64,000 nucleotides of DNA from Gavia stellata (taxonomy: Eukaryota > Chordata > Aves > Gaviiformes > Gaviidae): the NCBI RefSeq assembly GCF_030936135.1, contig NC_082602.1, positions 26,291,965 through 26,355,964 of the forward strand, given 5' to 3'. Positions 41,601 to 49,331 of the stretch are shown one piece after another (position 1 is the first letter of the stretch; each line of letters starts with the position of its first letter). Both the position numbers and the translations under genes were made by a program. A model generated the notes under the pieces. The model saw only the letters and a program-made list of their open reading frames with translations, did no database searches and was not told the DNA's origin.

Positions 41601-44600
41601 GAGCTTAAAACAAAGAAATATCATGACTTCTAATTAAGTTACAAATAATCTGTTTTTCACTAAAATCCCAAATCACTTTTAAACCTCTTCAAGCTTGCCA
41701 TGTATTAGAAATAACCTTGACTACACAGCAGTAATTTTTTTGAGAGAGAAAACAGAAAACCTAACTTCAAGGAAAAAAAAGCCATTAAAGAGAGACACTA
41801 AGTGATGAACCTGATTGTTTAATTAATTCTATATTATCAGCACTGCTTCTACCTGAGGCAGTCTCCCTTGAACCAGAATGTGGTATTTTTCTTAAAGGAC
41901 ATCCATTTCCCTAAAAATAAAGACGGAGAAAATAAAAAAGTTAATCACATACTTTTTAAAACCAGGATGTTGATATCTTAAGCCAAGTGTTGAATCCAGC
42001 ACAGGCTTAATTCCACACAACCCCAGAAATATGGTAATATACTTCATTTCAAGTCAAACTTGAAACACAGTTGCAAAGATCTCAACAAAACACTGAATTC
42101 TGTATCTTTTTCTTCAGATTGGCCTCCCGTTCACTTTTAGGGCCATTAGCTACTTGTGTCCCTGGGCTATATGGCAACATAGCCCAGCTGGCTTTCCTCA
42201 AACAACTTATGAGCTTAAATAATAAAATGACAGAAAGCACAGACAAGGAAATACAGAGGGAGGGGTGCTAATGAGAAAAGGAAACACAAACTAAATAATC
42301 TTTTTTGTTCCATTCATAGCACATTATGGAGGCACACATAATGATCTTCCTTGCAAGTAACCAGCAACCTTTTAAAGGGTTTTCTTGGTTGGTAAAAAAG
42401 TGAACATAATTCAACCCATAATGAAATACTACATATTAAATAGGACCATTCCCACCTCTATCTGTGGCTTAAGTGCATAAATCTGAACTGCTCTTAACTG
42501 CAACTTCTAACTAGCAGAAATTTGCCAGGCTGTTCCCTACACTACATTGTAAGAAAACACAAGGTTGCAAGACATTTAAGATAAAGACATTTTCTATACA
42601 AAATACAATTTAAAATTACAATTTCCATTGCATTTTCATGCTTGCATCTAATCCAGAATATCTCCCCTGCTTTTAAACCAGGATTTCTAACTTACTGTAA
42701 ATCAGTTAAGAATCAGCTTACTCAAGCACGACCTAAGATTTACAAAGGAATAGCAAAAGAGCATAAACTTTTGTTACATCTGAAAAAGGCAGCACCAAGA
42801 ATCTCATCCTACATTGAAAAAATAAAAACAACAATCAAAAAACACATGCACAATGGGTCACTGATTTCCACCTTTAACGACCCTTTTAAACACACCTGAT
42901 GTGATAGACTTGTTCCTGAGAATGGCTTTACAGGATGGGGCTTAGATTGTTTCACTCTATGTTTCTTCCGCTTCCTTTCTCTACAGAGAGCTTCCAGTGA
43001 CAACCTAAATTCAGAGTCAGTTGGAGTGCAGGGCAATTTCATGGGAAGCCCTGGGTTTTGGCACAGAGATGTGTTGTTCCCAGCGCCATTATTTCTAGCA
43101 CAGGCTTTTCCAGTATCAGCTTCTGATGACGAAACCCATTTGTCAGAATCTGAGCTAGTGTCTTCTAGATCCATACAGTCAGTTTTCTGTTCCCAACTAT
43201 TTCCACAAGACAACGGTGCTCTTGTTACACCCAGACACTTCTCATTTCTTCCCTGTTCTGACTTGACAGCTTTATCCTTTTTGGCCAAGAAACAGCTGTG
43301 AGACCCTGCAGTAATAAGGAGTTTTTGAATCACGACTTTTGGGTACAATGAATCGAGTGCCTTGCATGCTCTGCCATTCTTTAAAATGTTTACACTGTCC
43401 TTCTCCTTAATTCTTCTCCGAAAGGCATCTACCACAGGACTTGTGTTTGGTGTTTGGTCTGGCATCTTTTTTCTTCTGACCTTCTTTGGAGAAGATATTT
43501 TCTTTCCAAAACGTTCAGCGCATAAAACTGACCGTCCGATTCCTGCATCTTTTACATTTCCTCTGTCTGGTGAATGCAACACAGTTCTGTCTTTATGGCC
43601 AAGGTCTAAGAGAGAAAAGAAAAGACAAATTATTTACAGTCACAATATCGGAAAAAAATAATCTTATTGGACTGTATTACTTGATAGTTTATCTCTCTCT
43701 CACACACAATCCAAAATTAATTTACTTGATAATCTAATTTTGCTAGTGCCATGCGATTTATTTCATATAAAAGACCGGCATGATCTATGTCACAGCTTCA
43801 GTTGTTATAAACAATCTAGCTTAAGCGTGAGACAATAACTTGAAATAATAGTTACATCACCATTTAAAGAAATTCTTTTTAATAGGAAACTAACGTTTTT
43901 AGTTACATTATTAGAAAAAATTCTAAATGTGTTCATTTTGCAATATTTGGTAACCCATACTCCTTATATTGCTGCTCCAATTTGGAATGAGATTGGACTA
44001 TACTTCCGCACACTTACACAATTAAAACTCATACATATCTTCCATTTAAAAAAAACATATTTACCTTGGTTTAAAACTGGTCTGAAGAACTCTGTAATGG
44101 TCTGGTTTCTGAAGAGAAAACATAACTTTATCTTTTTAGAAGAACAATACCTAAATGCCCATACAGTGAATATTGATAAAATTAAAATGCTTAATTTATT
44201 CCTACGGATTTTTTTTTAATGCCAGCAGCTCTTATTTCTGATAGCTCTTTCTCATAGATCAGAGAAAGCATCATCATCCTTCTCGCCTTCTAGCCTTCAC
44301 TCTGCTTGGCTAATGAAGCCAACCTGTCAGTTCCCTCACTCAAATCGTTCCCTTTATCATCCTAGTAAGTCTTAACCACCCTTCCAGCTTTAATGAAGCT
44401 TTCTTAAATGGGACTGACCTGTACCATGGGACTCACCTGTATCCAGTATTCCAGATGAGACCTCACCAGTACCTTATGCGATGGTGTTAACCACCTCCCC
44501 ATCTCTACTGTAAACACTTTGAGCTGGTAACTCTTACTATTTTTTTTTTTTAAGGCGCTGCAGTGGTAAGCAGCTGGCCTTATCAATACCATCAGTGACC

Positions 44601-47600
44601 AAACCCTATTCAGTGCATTATTAGTTGCAATCAAGTATAACCACAAAGTTCTATCTGCAAGTTGTAAAGTTCAACTAATCCTGTGATTTTCTTCCTGTTG
44701 CCCAAAACCCATTGTGCACCAATGTTCGTTGCTTTTTTCACACTTCAGGCTGGGACACAAATTCCTATCTGAACTATTACCAGATTTCTCAGCAGGAACT
44801 TGTACCAGGACTGCCCCTTAACAAAATACGTGTTTCAGTGGCATCCCTCCCAGCACACATTATGGGCACCTGCTGTCTTCAAACAGAAACAGCAGATTAC
44901 AACCATCTTATTTTTACACATACACAACAAGATTATTAACAGCTTTAAATCAGAGGTATTTTCCCTGGCAAGAATAAGTAGGATGTGAGAACACCAAGGC
45001 ATTTCTCTGTGACAGAATGTCACTTCTGAAAATGTGCAGATTGTCCGAGTAACATACAATTTGAACTACAAAATACACCAAGAACGATGAACTTGCCATC
45101 TTCATCTTCTCCCACATAGCAAAGAAGTTTACTAATGACTTCAAGGCTATACGTATGCCTGTTTTGGAACTTTCTCTTCAAGTTCAACAAGATAATGGTG
45201 TGAGAAAGCAAGAATAATACAGATTTGTTTAAGACCTTCTTCCATTTTTTGTAATCTTTCTGTGCCTTCCAAAACAAAGCTATATGGTTACTGTCTGTTT
45301 AACAGCAATTACAAAAGCAAAACTTGTTTATTCCAGATTCTAAGCCAACGTATTCACGCATACATATATGACTGTGCTTTCACAGACTCAATAAACATTT
45401 TTGAAGTTCAGGTCAGAAGAACCCACTGCTCACTTGTTGAAACTGAACTTGGATTTAATTTGAATCTCTCCATAATCTTGTTACTTTCACTTTTGCATTT
45501 TCTACACGGCTTCTACACCTACACAAATACAAAAAGCTGTTTATAATGCATTGACAATTCTTTAATTGGGCTACTGGCAAGCAGTGATGTTTAAGTATAC
45601 CGTAACTCAACAAAAAGCCACCTGTAATCAGAATACGTGAGTGCATAAAACTGTCTTTTTGGCTTACAAAAGAGAGCAGAAAAACTACTTGTCAAAGACT
45701 ACTTGTCTCCAACCTGTCTCAGCTTCATTTGACATAGGCCAAAATATGCCCATTCTTCCCACATGCTGAAGCAACAGCGTCCCCAAATTTCAGTTCAACT
45801 AAGAATCAAAAGGCTAAATTGCAGGTTTATTTGCTGTTATTGCTGTTGCTGACTGATTTGTCTTTCTGCTCTAGATCACCTCCCACTCTGACCTCACCCT
45901 CTCACAGCAAGGCTCTCTCCGTCTCGCATTCCTCAGGACGCTCCCGATGCTTCCTTATGACTGCTCTCAATGCTGCAAAACCACGCCGTGCCCACAGCTT
46001 CCTCCACTGCATATCTTTCCAAAACCCTTCTATTTTCTTAACTAAGCAACTGTACTTCTTCCTTCCAGGTTAAAGCCCCATCTGCAATACCAGCCTCTGT
46101 CAGCAGTCCAAATCTCATCTTCAGTTACCTCTCAGGCTGCTCTCGGGACTTCAGCCTTGAAGACAAACCAAAACCAAAACCAAAGCCTTCTGCTATCTTC
46201 TTCCTTATTTCCGCAGCCACTGATTTTGAATGACTGTTTACCTCCCTCCCACATCTGCTATTTCATTGTTGTATCTTTTCGCTGTCTTTTATTCTAAATG
46301 CAAGAGCTTTGTAACAAAATTCGTATTTGTTCCATAATTATGCAAAGCCTCGTATAACATAACTGAGAGAATGGAGGTACTGCCGCTAAAAAGAAGGCTT
46401 TTTTTTTTTCCCTCCCTGGGATAAAAGTTTAACTTGAATGGAGAGTGATCTGTCTCAGACTATTTGTTCTAAAGTGCTTATCCACTGACATTTTCTACTT
46501 TGCATTCTACTGCTTTTTGAAAGAACAAGGGAGAGGAACTGTCCAACTAAAACAGAATAATAGTTTCTCAAGTGCTGTACTGTATCTCAGAGAAGGAAGT
46601 GTACTAGAAACTTCAAACAAAACCAAGGCTGAAAAAAAAGAAAGCATGTGATACAGTACAAGGAGGAATGCAAGAAAGTACTGGGCTTTCCAACCTGCCT
46701 TTCATATATATGAAAATACAAAAAGAACATGTAGTTTTCTATGTGAACAGGACCATAACTGTTCACACACTATTCACAGGAGGATTTCCACTACTGTTTT
46801 AATAAGAGGTCAAATAATCAGCCCTGAAAGAATGAAGAACTGATGAAGCAACAATAATTACTGGTTTTCACTCTTTTTTACCTGACATTAAAGTCACAGT
46901 TGTTTAATGTATCTTTGTCAACAACCACACAGCTCTGGTTAATGCTTTTCAGCAAAATATGTAAATTCAGCAAAACATATTTACCCCACTAAAAATTATT
47001 CCACCATTTTTTGTAAAATCTCATCTTAACTGAGACACCAGGAAGACCACTAAAAAACCCAGATAAGAAAAGGCAAAACCCATAAATACATGGTCTTGCT
47101 TAACAAAGAAAAAAGCTACAGAGTCAGGAGATGCACCTAACAGACCTTTCAGGTCTTTCAAAATTAAAGGCACAACCTAAATGGAAGAGGGAGGGAGGAA
47201 AATCTTTCACTTGTTTAAAAAGACAAGCCCCTGAGTATTCTTTAAAAGTAACTAGTGTTTACAGCCATATCCAATCAGAGATAACCACTGATAAGAACTG
47301 TACTTTTAAAAATCTGCTGGAAACACTAGCGGTAGCTCAGACAAAGCAAAGCCACACAACATGGAAATAAACTACAAAACGTAACTACAGCTTTGACAAA
47401 ACGAAGCATCTTGAAAAGCACTGTAGAATTAACAGCAAAAAAACCACAGAAAAGAAAGTTGCACATAAAACCTCACAATGGTCTTTTAGATGACAACAGC
47501 AAAACCAAAACATCGAGTAGTTTCACTTTCTTGAGCAAAAAGCAACACAGAAGAACTGACTTTTTACCTTCTCCCTTCCAATGTCAGGGCTATCAAAACG

Positions 47601-48642
47601 GAGGATCAGCAGAAATGAACAAAATAAGGTGCTGCTAACAGCATAAGAAAATTATGACTTGCCTCATACTGCAAGGAACAAAACTTATTTAACTCAGCAG
47701 CCTCTGAAAAGCCTCATCACATCTTCAGCAGAATTTGGATTTCTAATTGGTAAACAGGTTCATCGTGTCTAAAAGCCATCATTGACCACCACTGCCTTCA
47801 CCAGAGACCGTTAGCACCATCACCAGTAGAGTTCACAGCTGGAACAGGTTTGAGAGCCGAATCAATGACAACTGAAGTTCTCTCTTTAGAGCCAAGCTGC
47901 TGAAGCCTACCTAGCTCTACAGGTAGACTTGCTAACAAACACCGAGACACAGGATGGGAGGACATATGGGTACATGTGGAAGGACTCACATATTTTGAAC
48001 AATGCGCTGAAGATGCTAGCCAGTACTTGGCCACACATCTTCTTCAGTTCCTTTGTATGCTGTCAGGTTGCCTGGCGATCAGACGCCTTTCACCTTGGCC
48101 AACAAACTATCAGCACCACATGAAAACAAGGCCCAGCGCACGAGGGCTGGAACTCCCAGTAACACAAGTAGGGAGAAGGAGGGCACCGGCTGCCCCTCGC
48201 GGCTGGCACACCGCCATCCTCCCGGACAGCCTCACCCCCCCATCTGCCAAGCTTGGCAGGGGCTGAAAAGCTGGAGCTGGGAACAGCACGGTGAGGCTCC
48301 CGCAGCCGCCGGCCACCCGCAGAGCAGCCTCGGCCCCCGGCCATGGCGCCATCCCCTCCACCCGCGCCCGCCGCGGTGCACGCCGGGAGCCGCCCGCCGG
48401 GGGCGCCCCCTGCCGGAAGCGCGCCGCACGCCGGGAGCCGAGCGGCGCCCCGCTGGGCGGGCAGGGTGCCTCGCGGCGGCCGCGGCCACCTCCCACGCCC
48501 CCGTCCGCCCCTCAGCCGCTCCCCGCCGGTACCTGAAGCCTTGGGCCGTCTCTTTGGCCGCGGCTGCCGGCGTAAAATGGCGTCGGGACCTGGTTACGGG
48601 CGGGCCCGGCGACGGCACGCCCACGCCAAGCGGCCGGGTCAT
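20611..48642 (-). CDS. SLF2: SLF2, SMC5-SMC6 complex localization factor 2 (whole gene, 20 coding exons)
   Basis: Nuclear genome-stability scaffold. In human cells SLF2 pairs with SLF1 (which binds RAD18) or SIMC1 and recruits the SMC5/6 complex to stalled forks, crosslinks and extrachromosomal DNA; it is viewed as the vertebrate Nse6-like subunit. Seen here: exons at 48533-48642, 44065-44108, 42896-43605, 41853-41910, 39445-40586, 36733-36815, 35670-35786, 35228-35395, 33320-33422, 31819-31894, 29915-30056, 29347-29455, 28028-28204, 27372-27469, 26578-26665, 25951-26073, 25057-25134, 23283-23369, 21823-21891 and 20611-20646. All introns are GT-AG, phases match at all 19 junctions, and the sum is 3618 nt (1205 aa). 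Human SLF2 is about 1170 aa, so this looks full length. Residues 1-750 are low-complexity, basic and Ser/acidic; 755-1205 is the conserved helical domain. No frameshift or premature stop was seen. The match to human SLF2 is from memory, not a search. Confidence 0.97.
21823..21891 (-). CDS. SLF2: SLF2 exon 19 (69 bp, residues 1172-1194)
   Basis: Acceptor AATTTGCAG, donor CTCAG|GTACTG. It encodes [20 protein letters not shown] followed by PTQ. Human: [23 protein letters not shown]. Both ends lie on codon boundaries. Confidence 0.97.
23283..23369 (-). CDS. SLF2: SLF2 exon 18 (87 bp, residues 1143-1171)
   Basis: Acceptor TCTTTATTTAG, donor CTAAG|GTAAGA. It encodes [20 protein letters not shown], then DARLFYRTK. 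Human: [29 protein letters not shown]. This is one of the most conserved exons of the gene. Confidence 0.97.
25057..25134 (-). CDS. SLF2: SLF2 exon 17 (78 bp, residues 1117-1142)
   Basis: Acceptor TTTCTCTCCAG, donor AAAGG|GTAAGT. It encodes [20 protein letters not shown], then VNSNQR. Human: [26 protein letters not shown]. The exon is symmetric (phase 0 at both ends), so skipping it would keep the frame but remove a core helix. Confidence 0.97.
25951..26073 (-). CDS. SLF2: SLF2 exon 16 (123 bp, residues 1076-1116)
   Basis: Acceptor TATCTGTAG, donor AGGAG|GTATAT. It encodes [20 protein letters not shown], then [21 protein letters not shown]. Human: [20 protein letters not shown] and a charged linker before LELEKQAYY. 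Starts and ends on codon boundaries. Confidence 0.96.
26578..26665 (-). CDS. SLF2: SLF2 exon 15 (88 bp, residues 1046-1075)
   Basis: Acceptor TTGTTTTTCAG, donor AGCAG|GTACTG. It encodes [20 protein letters not shown], then EIPDDSDKQ. Human: [29 protein letters not shown]. The [10 protein letters not shown] helix is unchanged. Confidence 0.97.
27189..27216. repeat. (TA)n(CA)n microsatellite
   Basis: Alternating TA for about 18 bp followed directly by four or five CA units, in SLF2 intron 14. Confidence 0.85.
27372..27469 (-). CDS. SLF2: SLF2 exon 14 (98 bp, residues 1014-1046)
   Basis: Acceptor TTCTTTTAAAG, donor GGACG|GTAATG. It encodes [20 protein letters not shown], then [13 protein letters not shown]. 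Human: [33 protein letters not shown]. Nearly identical in the [16 protein letters not shown] core. Confidence 0.97.
28028..28204 (-). CDS. SLF2: SLF2 exon 13 (177 bp, residues 955-1013)
   Basis: Acceptor TTCTTTTAAAG, donor CAAAG|GTAACT. It encodes [20 protein letters not shown], then [20 protein letters not shown] and [19 protein letters not shown]. Human: [51 protein letters not shown] long leucine-rich amphipathic helix sits in the middle. Confidence 0.97.
29347..29455 (-). CDS. SLF2: SLF2 exon 12 (109 bp, residues 918-954)
   Basis: Acceptor CTCTTATTAG, donor TTAAG|GTGAGA. It encodes [20 protein letters not shown], then [16 protein letters not shown]. Human: SETQTTSRGKESEDSS and FSTLPETNILNVVK. 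The first half is a variable loop; the second half is conserved. Confidence 0.95.
29915..30056 (-). CDS. SLF2: SLF2 exon 11 (142 bp, residues 871-918)
   Basis: Acceptor TTTACTTGTAG, donor ATTTT|GTAAGT. It encodes [20 protein letters not shown], then [20 protein letters not shown] and FNECD. Human: [37 protein letters not shown]. The match is strong and ungapped over most of the exon. Confidence 0.97.
30925..30990 (+). mobile_element. Possible diverged CR1 3' tail
   Basis: AGGATCTCTCCCAGCCTTAA followed by TTCTTTGAATTCTC loosely follows the CR1 3' end pattern (GATC..CTTCCA.CCT.AATTATTCTATGATTCT). Too diverged for certainty; lies in SLF2 intron 10. Confidence 0.3.
31819..31894 (-). CDS. SLF2: SLF2 exon 10 (76 bp, residues 846-871)
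   Basis: Acceptor TCTCCACAG, donor AAATG|GTGAGT. It encodes [20 protein letters not shown] followed by ITLKN. Human: [25 protein letters not shown]. It ends one base into a codon that exon 11 completes. Confidence 0.97.
33320..33422 (-). CDS. SLF2: SLF2 exon 9 (103 bp, residues 811-845)
   Basis: Acceptor TTGTCTTACAG, donor TTCAG|GTAAGA. It encodes [20 protein letters not shown] followed by [15 protein letters not shown]. Human: [25 protein letters not shown]. The CP.P.LKWLF block is the clearest signature in the domain. It ends on a codon boundary. Confidence 0.97.
35228..35395 (-). CDS. SLF2: SLF2 exon 8 (168 bp, residues 755-811, start of C-terminal domain)
   Basis: Acceptor AATTTTACAG, donor CTTAG|GTAAGA. 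It encodes [20 protein letters not shown] followed by [19 protein letters not shown] and ends NPIEKLLL. Human SLF2 has [34 protein letters not shown] and VEKLILK at the same places. This opens the strongly conserved helical region of FAM178 proteins. Confidence 0.97.
35670..35786 (-). CDS. SLF2: SLF2 exon 7 (117 bp, residues 716-755)
   Basis: Acceptor TTATTTCAG. It encodes [20 protein letters not shown], then a run of Asp/Glu ([19 protein letters not shown]), matching human RLDELQKQLQEDIRQGRG ... DDEDGLLEEHK. The donor is CACAG|GTCCTT, which lacks the usual purine at +3 and AG at +4/+5, but it is the only nearby GT that keeps the frame into exon 8. Confidence 0.92.
36733..36815 (-). CDS. SLF2: SLF2 exon 6 (83 bp, residues 689-716)
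   Basis: Acceptor CATTTACAG, donor AAAAG|GTTTGT. It encodes [20 protein letters not shown] followed by KEKEESK, aligned with the human segment ALSKGL ... YTNTLERLVKEMEDTQR. With exon 7 it forms a short amphipathic, charged helix that reads like a coiled coil (about residues 702-735). The donor is only moderately good (T at +3). Confidence 0.92.
36816..39444 (-). other. SLF2: SLF2 intron 5
   Basis: Largest internal intron (2.6 kb). It contains a truncated ERV LTR (38350-38690) and, next to it, three copies of CCATTAATTA (37984, 38080, 38144). The rest is AT-rich without recognised content. Confidence 0.8.
38350..38690 (-). mobile_element. Truncated avian ERV long terminal repeat
   Basis: The plus strand opens with TGGATTGACCCCAACTAGCA and GCTAAGCACCACACAGC, runs through GTCAAGATAAAGACAGTTTA and ATAAG, and later shows GAGCATGATACTATGTGGCA, TGGAATATAACCC and CTTTGGTCATCTGGGGTTAGC. 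This is the reverse complement of a widespread avian ERV LTR that ends in a TATTAAACTGTCTTTATC-type polyadenylation region. The LTR therefore lies on the minus strand, the same sense as SLF2. The 5' part of U3 is missing. No retroviral coding sequence is attached. Confidence 0.8.
39445..40586 (-). CDS. SLF2: SLF2 exon 5 (1142 bp, residues 308-688, large disordered exon)
   Basis: Largest exon; acceptor CACTTCATAG, donor CTTCAT|GTAAGT. It starts [13 protein letters not shown] and ends TITPLLKLH. It carries a KRKR cluster (366-369, candidate nuclear localisation signal; human has KRKRN at the same place), a block [19 protein letters not shown] that aligns with human FIKHIALKTPGDVLRL, and a C-terminal block [20 protein letters not shown] that aligns with human FDSDEESLGYNLDSDEEEE. 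The six Asp (641-646) come from a pure (GAT)6 run. It is rich in Ser, Lys and Glu, as expected of an unfolded linker. Confidence 0.97.
39571..39588 (-). repeat. SLF2: Coding trinucleotide repeat (GAT)6
   Basis: Six uninterrupted GAT codons (ATC on the plus strand) encode Asp 641-646 in SLF2 exon 5. Two GAA codons follow. Confidence 0.9.
40587..42895 (-). other. SLF2: SLF2 introns 3 and 4
   Basis: Intron 3 (41911-42895) and intron 4 (40587-41852) flank the 58-bp exon 4. Intron 4 has a pure C run followed by a T run at about 41336-41360. Nothing else is recognised. Confidence 0.75.
41853..41910 (-). CDS. SLF2: SLF2 exon 4 (58 bp, residues 289-308)
   Basis: Short exon with acceptor TTATTTTTAG and donor CCTCAG|GTAGAAG. 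It encodes [19 protein letters not shown] plus the first base of an Asp codon. Support comes mainly from consensus splice sites and exact phase match with exons 3 and 5. Removing it would shift the frame, so it should be constitutive. Confidence 0.82.
42896..43605 (-). CDS. SLF2: SLF2 exon 3 (residues 52-288, disordered basic/acidic region)
   Basis: Acceptor TTCTCTCTTAG, donor CATCAG|GTGTGT; 710 bp. Conserved short blocks stand out in low-complexity sequence: [13 protein letters not shown] (residues 86-98, basic, possible nuclear localisation signal), TSPVVDAF (106-113; human TSPIIEAF-like block) and [18 protein letters not shown] (251-268), which aligns with human FQLSLASYCRERELKRLR. An acidic Ser/Asp patch ([10 protein letters not shown]) lies between them. 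No globular domain is visible. Confidence 0.95.
44065..44108 (-). CDS. SLF2: SLF2 exon 2 (44 bp, residues 37-52, PIP-like motif)
   Basis: Small exon bounded by CTCTTCAG acceptor and CCAAG|GTAAAT donor. It encodes [16 protein letters not shown], aligned with the human segment KQSIIDFFKPASKQ. Its length (1+42+1 nt) is what the reading frame needs: exon 1 ends after two codon bases and exon 3 opens with two, so joining them directly would shift the frame. Residues 38-45 resemble a PCNA-interacting (PIP) box, with Ile at the fourth position and Phe-Phe at the end, but Asn instead of Gln at the first position. Confidence 0.93.
44109..48532 (-). other. SLF2: SLF2 intron 1
   Basis: 4.4-kb intron. 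It holds an old CR1/L3-type fragment at about 44340-44560 and the left part of the CpG island (48180-48532). Several short open frames were read on both strands and none matched SLF2 or another family I know; no further exon is needed by the frame. Confidence 0.8.
44340..44560 (-). mobile_element. Ancient CR1/L3-type LINE fragment
   Basis: The plus strand reads CCAGTATTCCAGATGAGACCT followed by CACCAGTACCTTATG and CACCTCCCC, which is the reverse complement of the 3' half of CR1/L3 elements (compare the familiar 'CAGTACTCCAGATGTGGCCTCACCAG' sense of the antisense strand). It is highly diverged and its edges are approximate; related sequence may continue to about 44720. Confidence 0.6.
48533..48642 (-). 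CDS. SLF2: SLF2 exon 1 (start codon, residues 1-36 and part of 37)
   Basis: Begins with ATG in a good Kozak context (ACC before ATG, A at +4). The protein starts [15 protein letters not shown] and continues through [18 protein letters not shown]. Human SLF2 also starts MTR and has a comparable Pro/Ser-rich and Ala-Lys segment, which is why I chose this start. The frame stays open upstream to another ATG at 48969, so an N-terminal extension cannot be excluded from sequence alone. The donor is TTCAG|GTACCG. The exon lies inside the CpG island. Confidence 0.88.
48574..48584 (+). promoter_or_regulatory. YY1-like motif inside SLF2 exon 1
   Basis: AAAATGGCGTC resembles the YY1 core AAnATGGCGGC. 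It lies about 60 bp downstream of the start codon, within the codons for R-R-H-F. YY1 sites just downstream of the transcription start are common in TATA-less promoters. Confidence 0.4.
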
Positions 48643-48801
48643 GGTACGGGTTGTCCGGCTGACCCCGCGCGGCGGAGGGGACCAGGGAGACCGGCCGCTC
48701 CCGGCACCATAGGAAAGGCCGCTGGCCCGAGAGACCCTCGCCTCCGGGGGCTGCGGGCAGGGCGCGTCGGGGATGTTGTTTTTTTTTAGGGTCGGTCGGT
48801 G

Positions 48802-48806
48802 ATTGG
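48802..48806 (+). promoter_or_regulatory. Inverted CCAAT box 1 (NF-Y-type)
   Basis: GATTGGCTGA, a good NF-Y consensus read on the plus strand, about 160 bp upstream of the SLF2 ATG. Confidence 0.6.
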
Positions 48807-48884
48807 CTGAGCGGCTGAAGGAGTAGCACCTCCCGTTGGTTCTTTGCCGCCAGGGGCGGGACGGGTAGACGGAGCGCGGTTGTG

Positions 48885-48889
48885 ATTGG
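48885..48889 (+). promoter_or_regulatory. Inverted CCAAT box 2 (NF-Y-type)
   Basis: TGATTGGCTG, about 245 bp upstream of the SLF2 ATG and 83 bp from box 1. A GC box (GGGGCGGGAC) sits between them near 48852. Confidence 0.6.
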
Positions 48890-48999
48890 CTGCGAAGAGA
48901 GCGGGAGGTGGGAGCGTCCTTCCGCGGCTGAAGGAGGGAGGGCAGTTTGGCGCCTTGGTCTCGTGCCACTCAACCCCCCCCGCCCATTCCCGCTCTGTG

Positions 49000-49004
49000 A
49001 TTGG
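49000..49004 (+). promoter_or_regulatory. Inverted CCAAT box 3 (NF-Y-type)
   Basis: TGATTGGTAC, about 360 bp upstream of the SLF2 ATG, followed within 10 bp by a GC box (GGGGCGGGT). Confidence 0.5.
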
Positions 49005-49292
49005 TACGCGCGGGGCGGGTCCCACCCCCGGAGCGAGCCCGAGGCGCGCGGCGGCTGTGTCTGGGCCGCCTCACCCCGGGCCCGGGCCCTCAGCGGCAGC
49101 GGGCCTCCGCCTCCCGCTTCCCTCCTCCCTGCCCGCGGCCAGTCTCCCCGCAGGGAGGGCGGCCTCGGTCTGGGGCAGCTTAGGGGGATTCCTTTACAAG
49201 CAGAAGTGTCCCGTGAGGAAAGTGGCCAGGGACGGCCAGTGCGCCGCAGGCCACGGGCCTTATGCTGCATCTGTGAGAAAACCCCGACGGCA

Positions 49293-49331
49293 TGTCCATC
49301 TCCATAGACGTCCAGGTGTCCATCTCCATAG
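49293..49331. repeat. Two-copy 24-bp direct repeat
   Basis: The 15-mer TGTCCATCTCCATAG occurs at 49293-49307 and again at 49317-49331, just outside the right edge of the SLF2 CpG island. No function is evident. Confidence 0.6.

Larger units (their letters stand above)
48180..49270 (-). promoter_or_regulatory. SLF2: SLF2 CpG-island promoter
   Basis: Abrupt GC- and CpG-rich block in otherwise AT-rich sequence, covering exon 1 and about 600 bp upstream. No TATA box is evident. The upstream part (48643-49020) holds three inverted CCAAT boxes and GC boxes, typical of a TATA-less housekeeping promoter. The transcription start should lie a little above 48642. The island extends far to the right, so divergent plus-strand transcription is possible. 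Confidence 0.85.

Noticed and set aside
45020..45277. Minus-strand frame with [19 protein letters not shown]
   Set aside because: Looks exon-like at first, but it sits in SLF2 intron 1, has no matching splice sites or phase, and the SLF2 frame closes without it.
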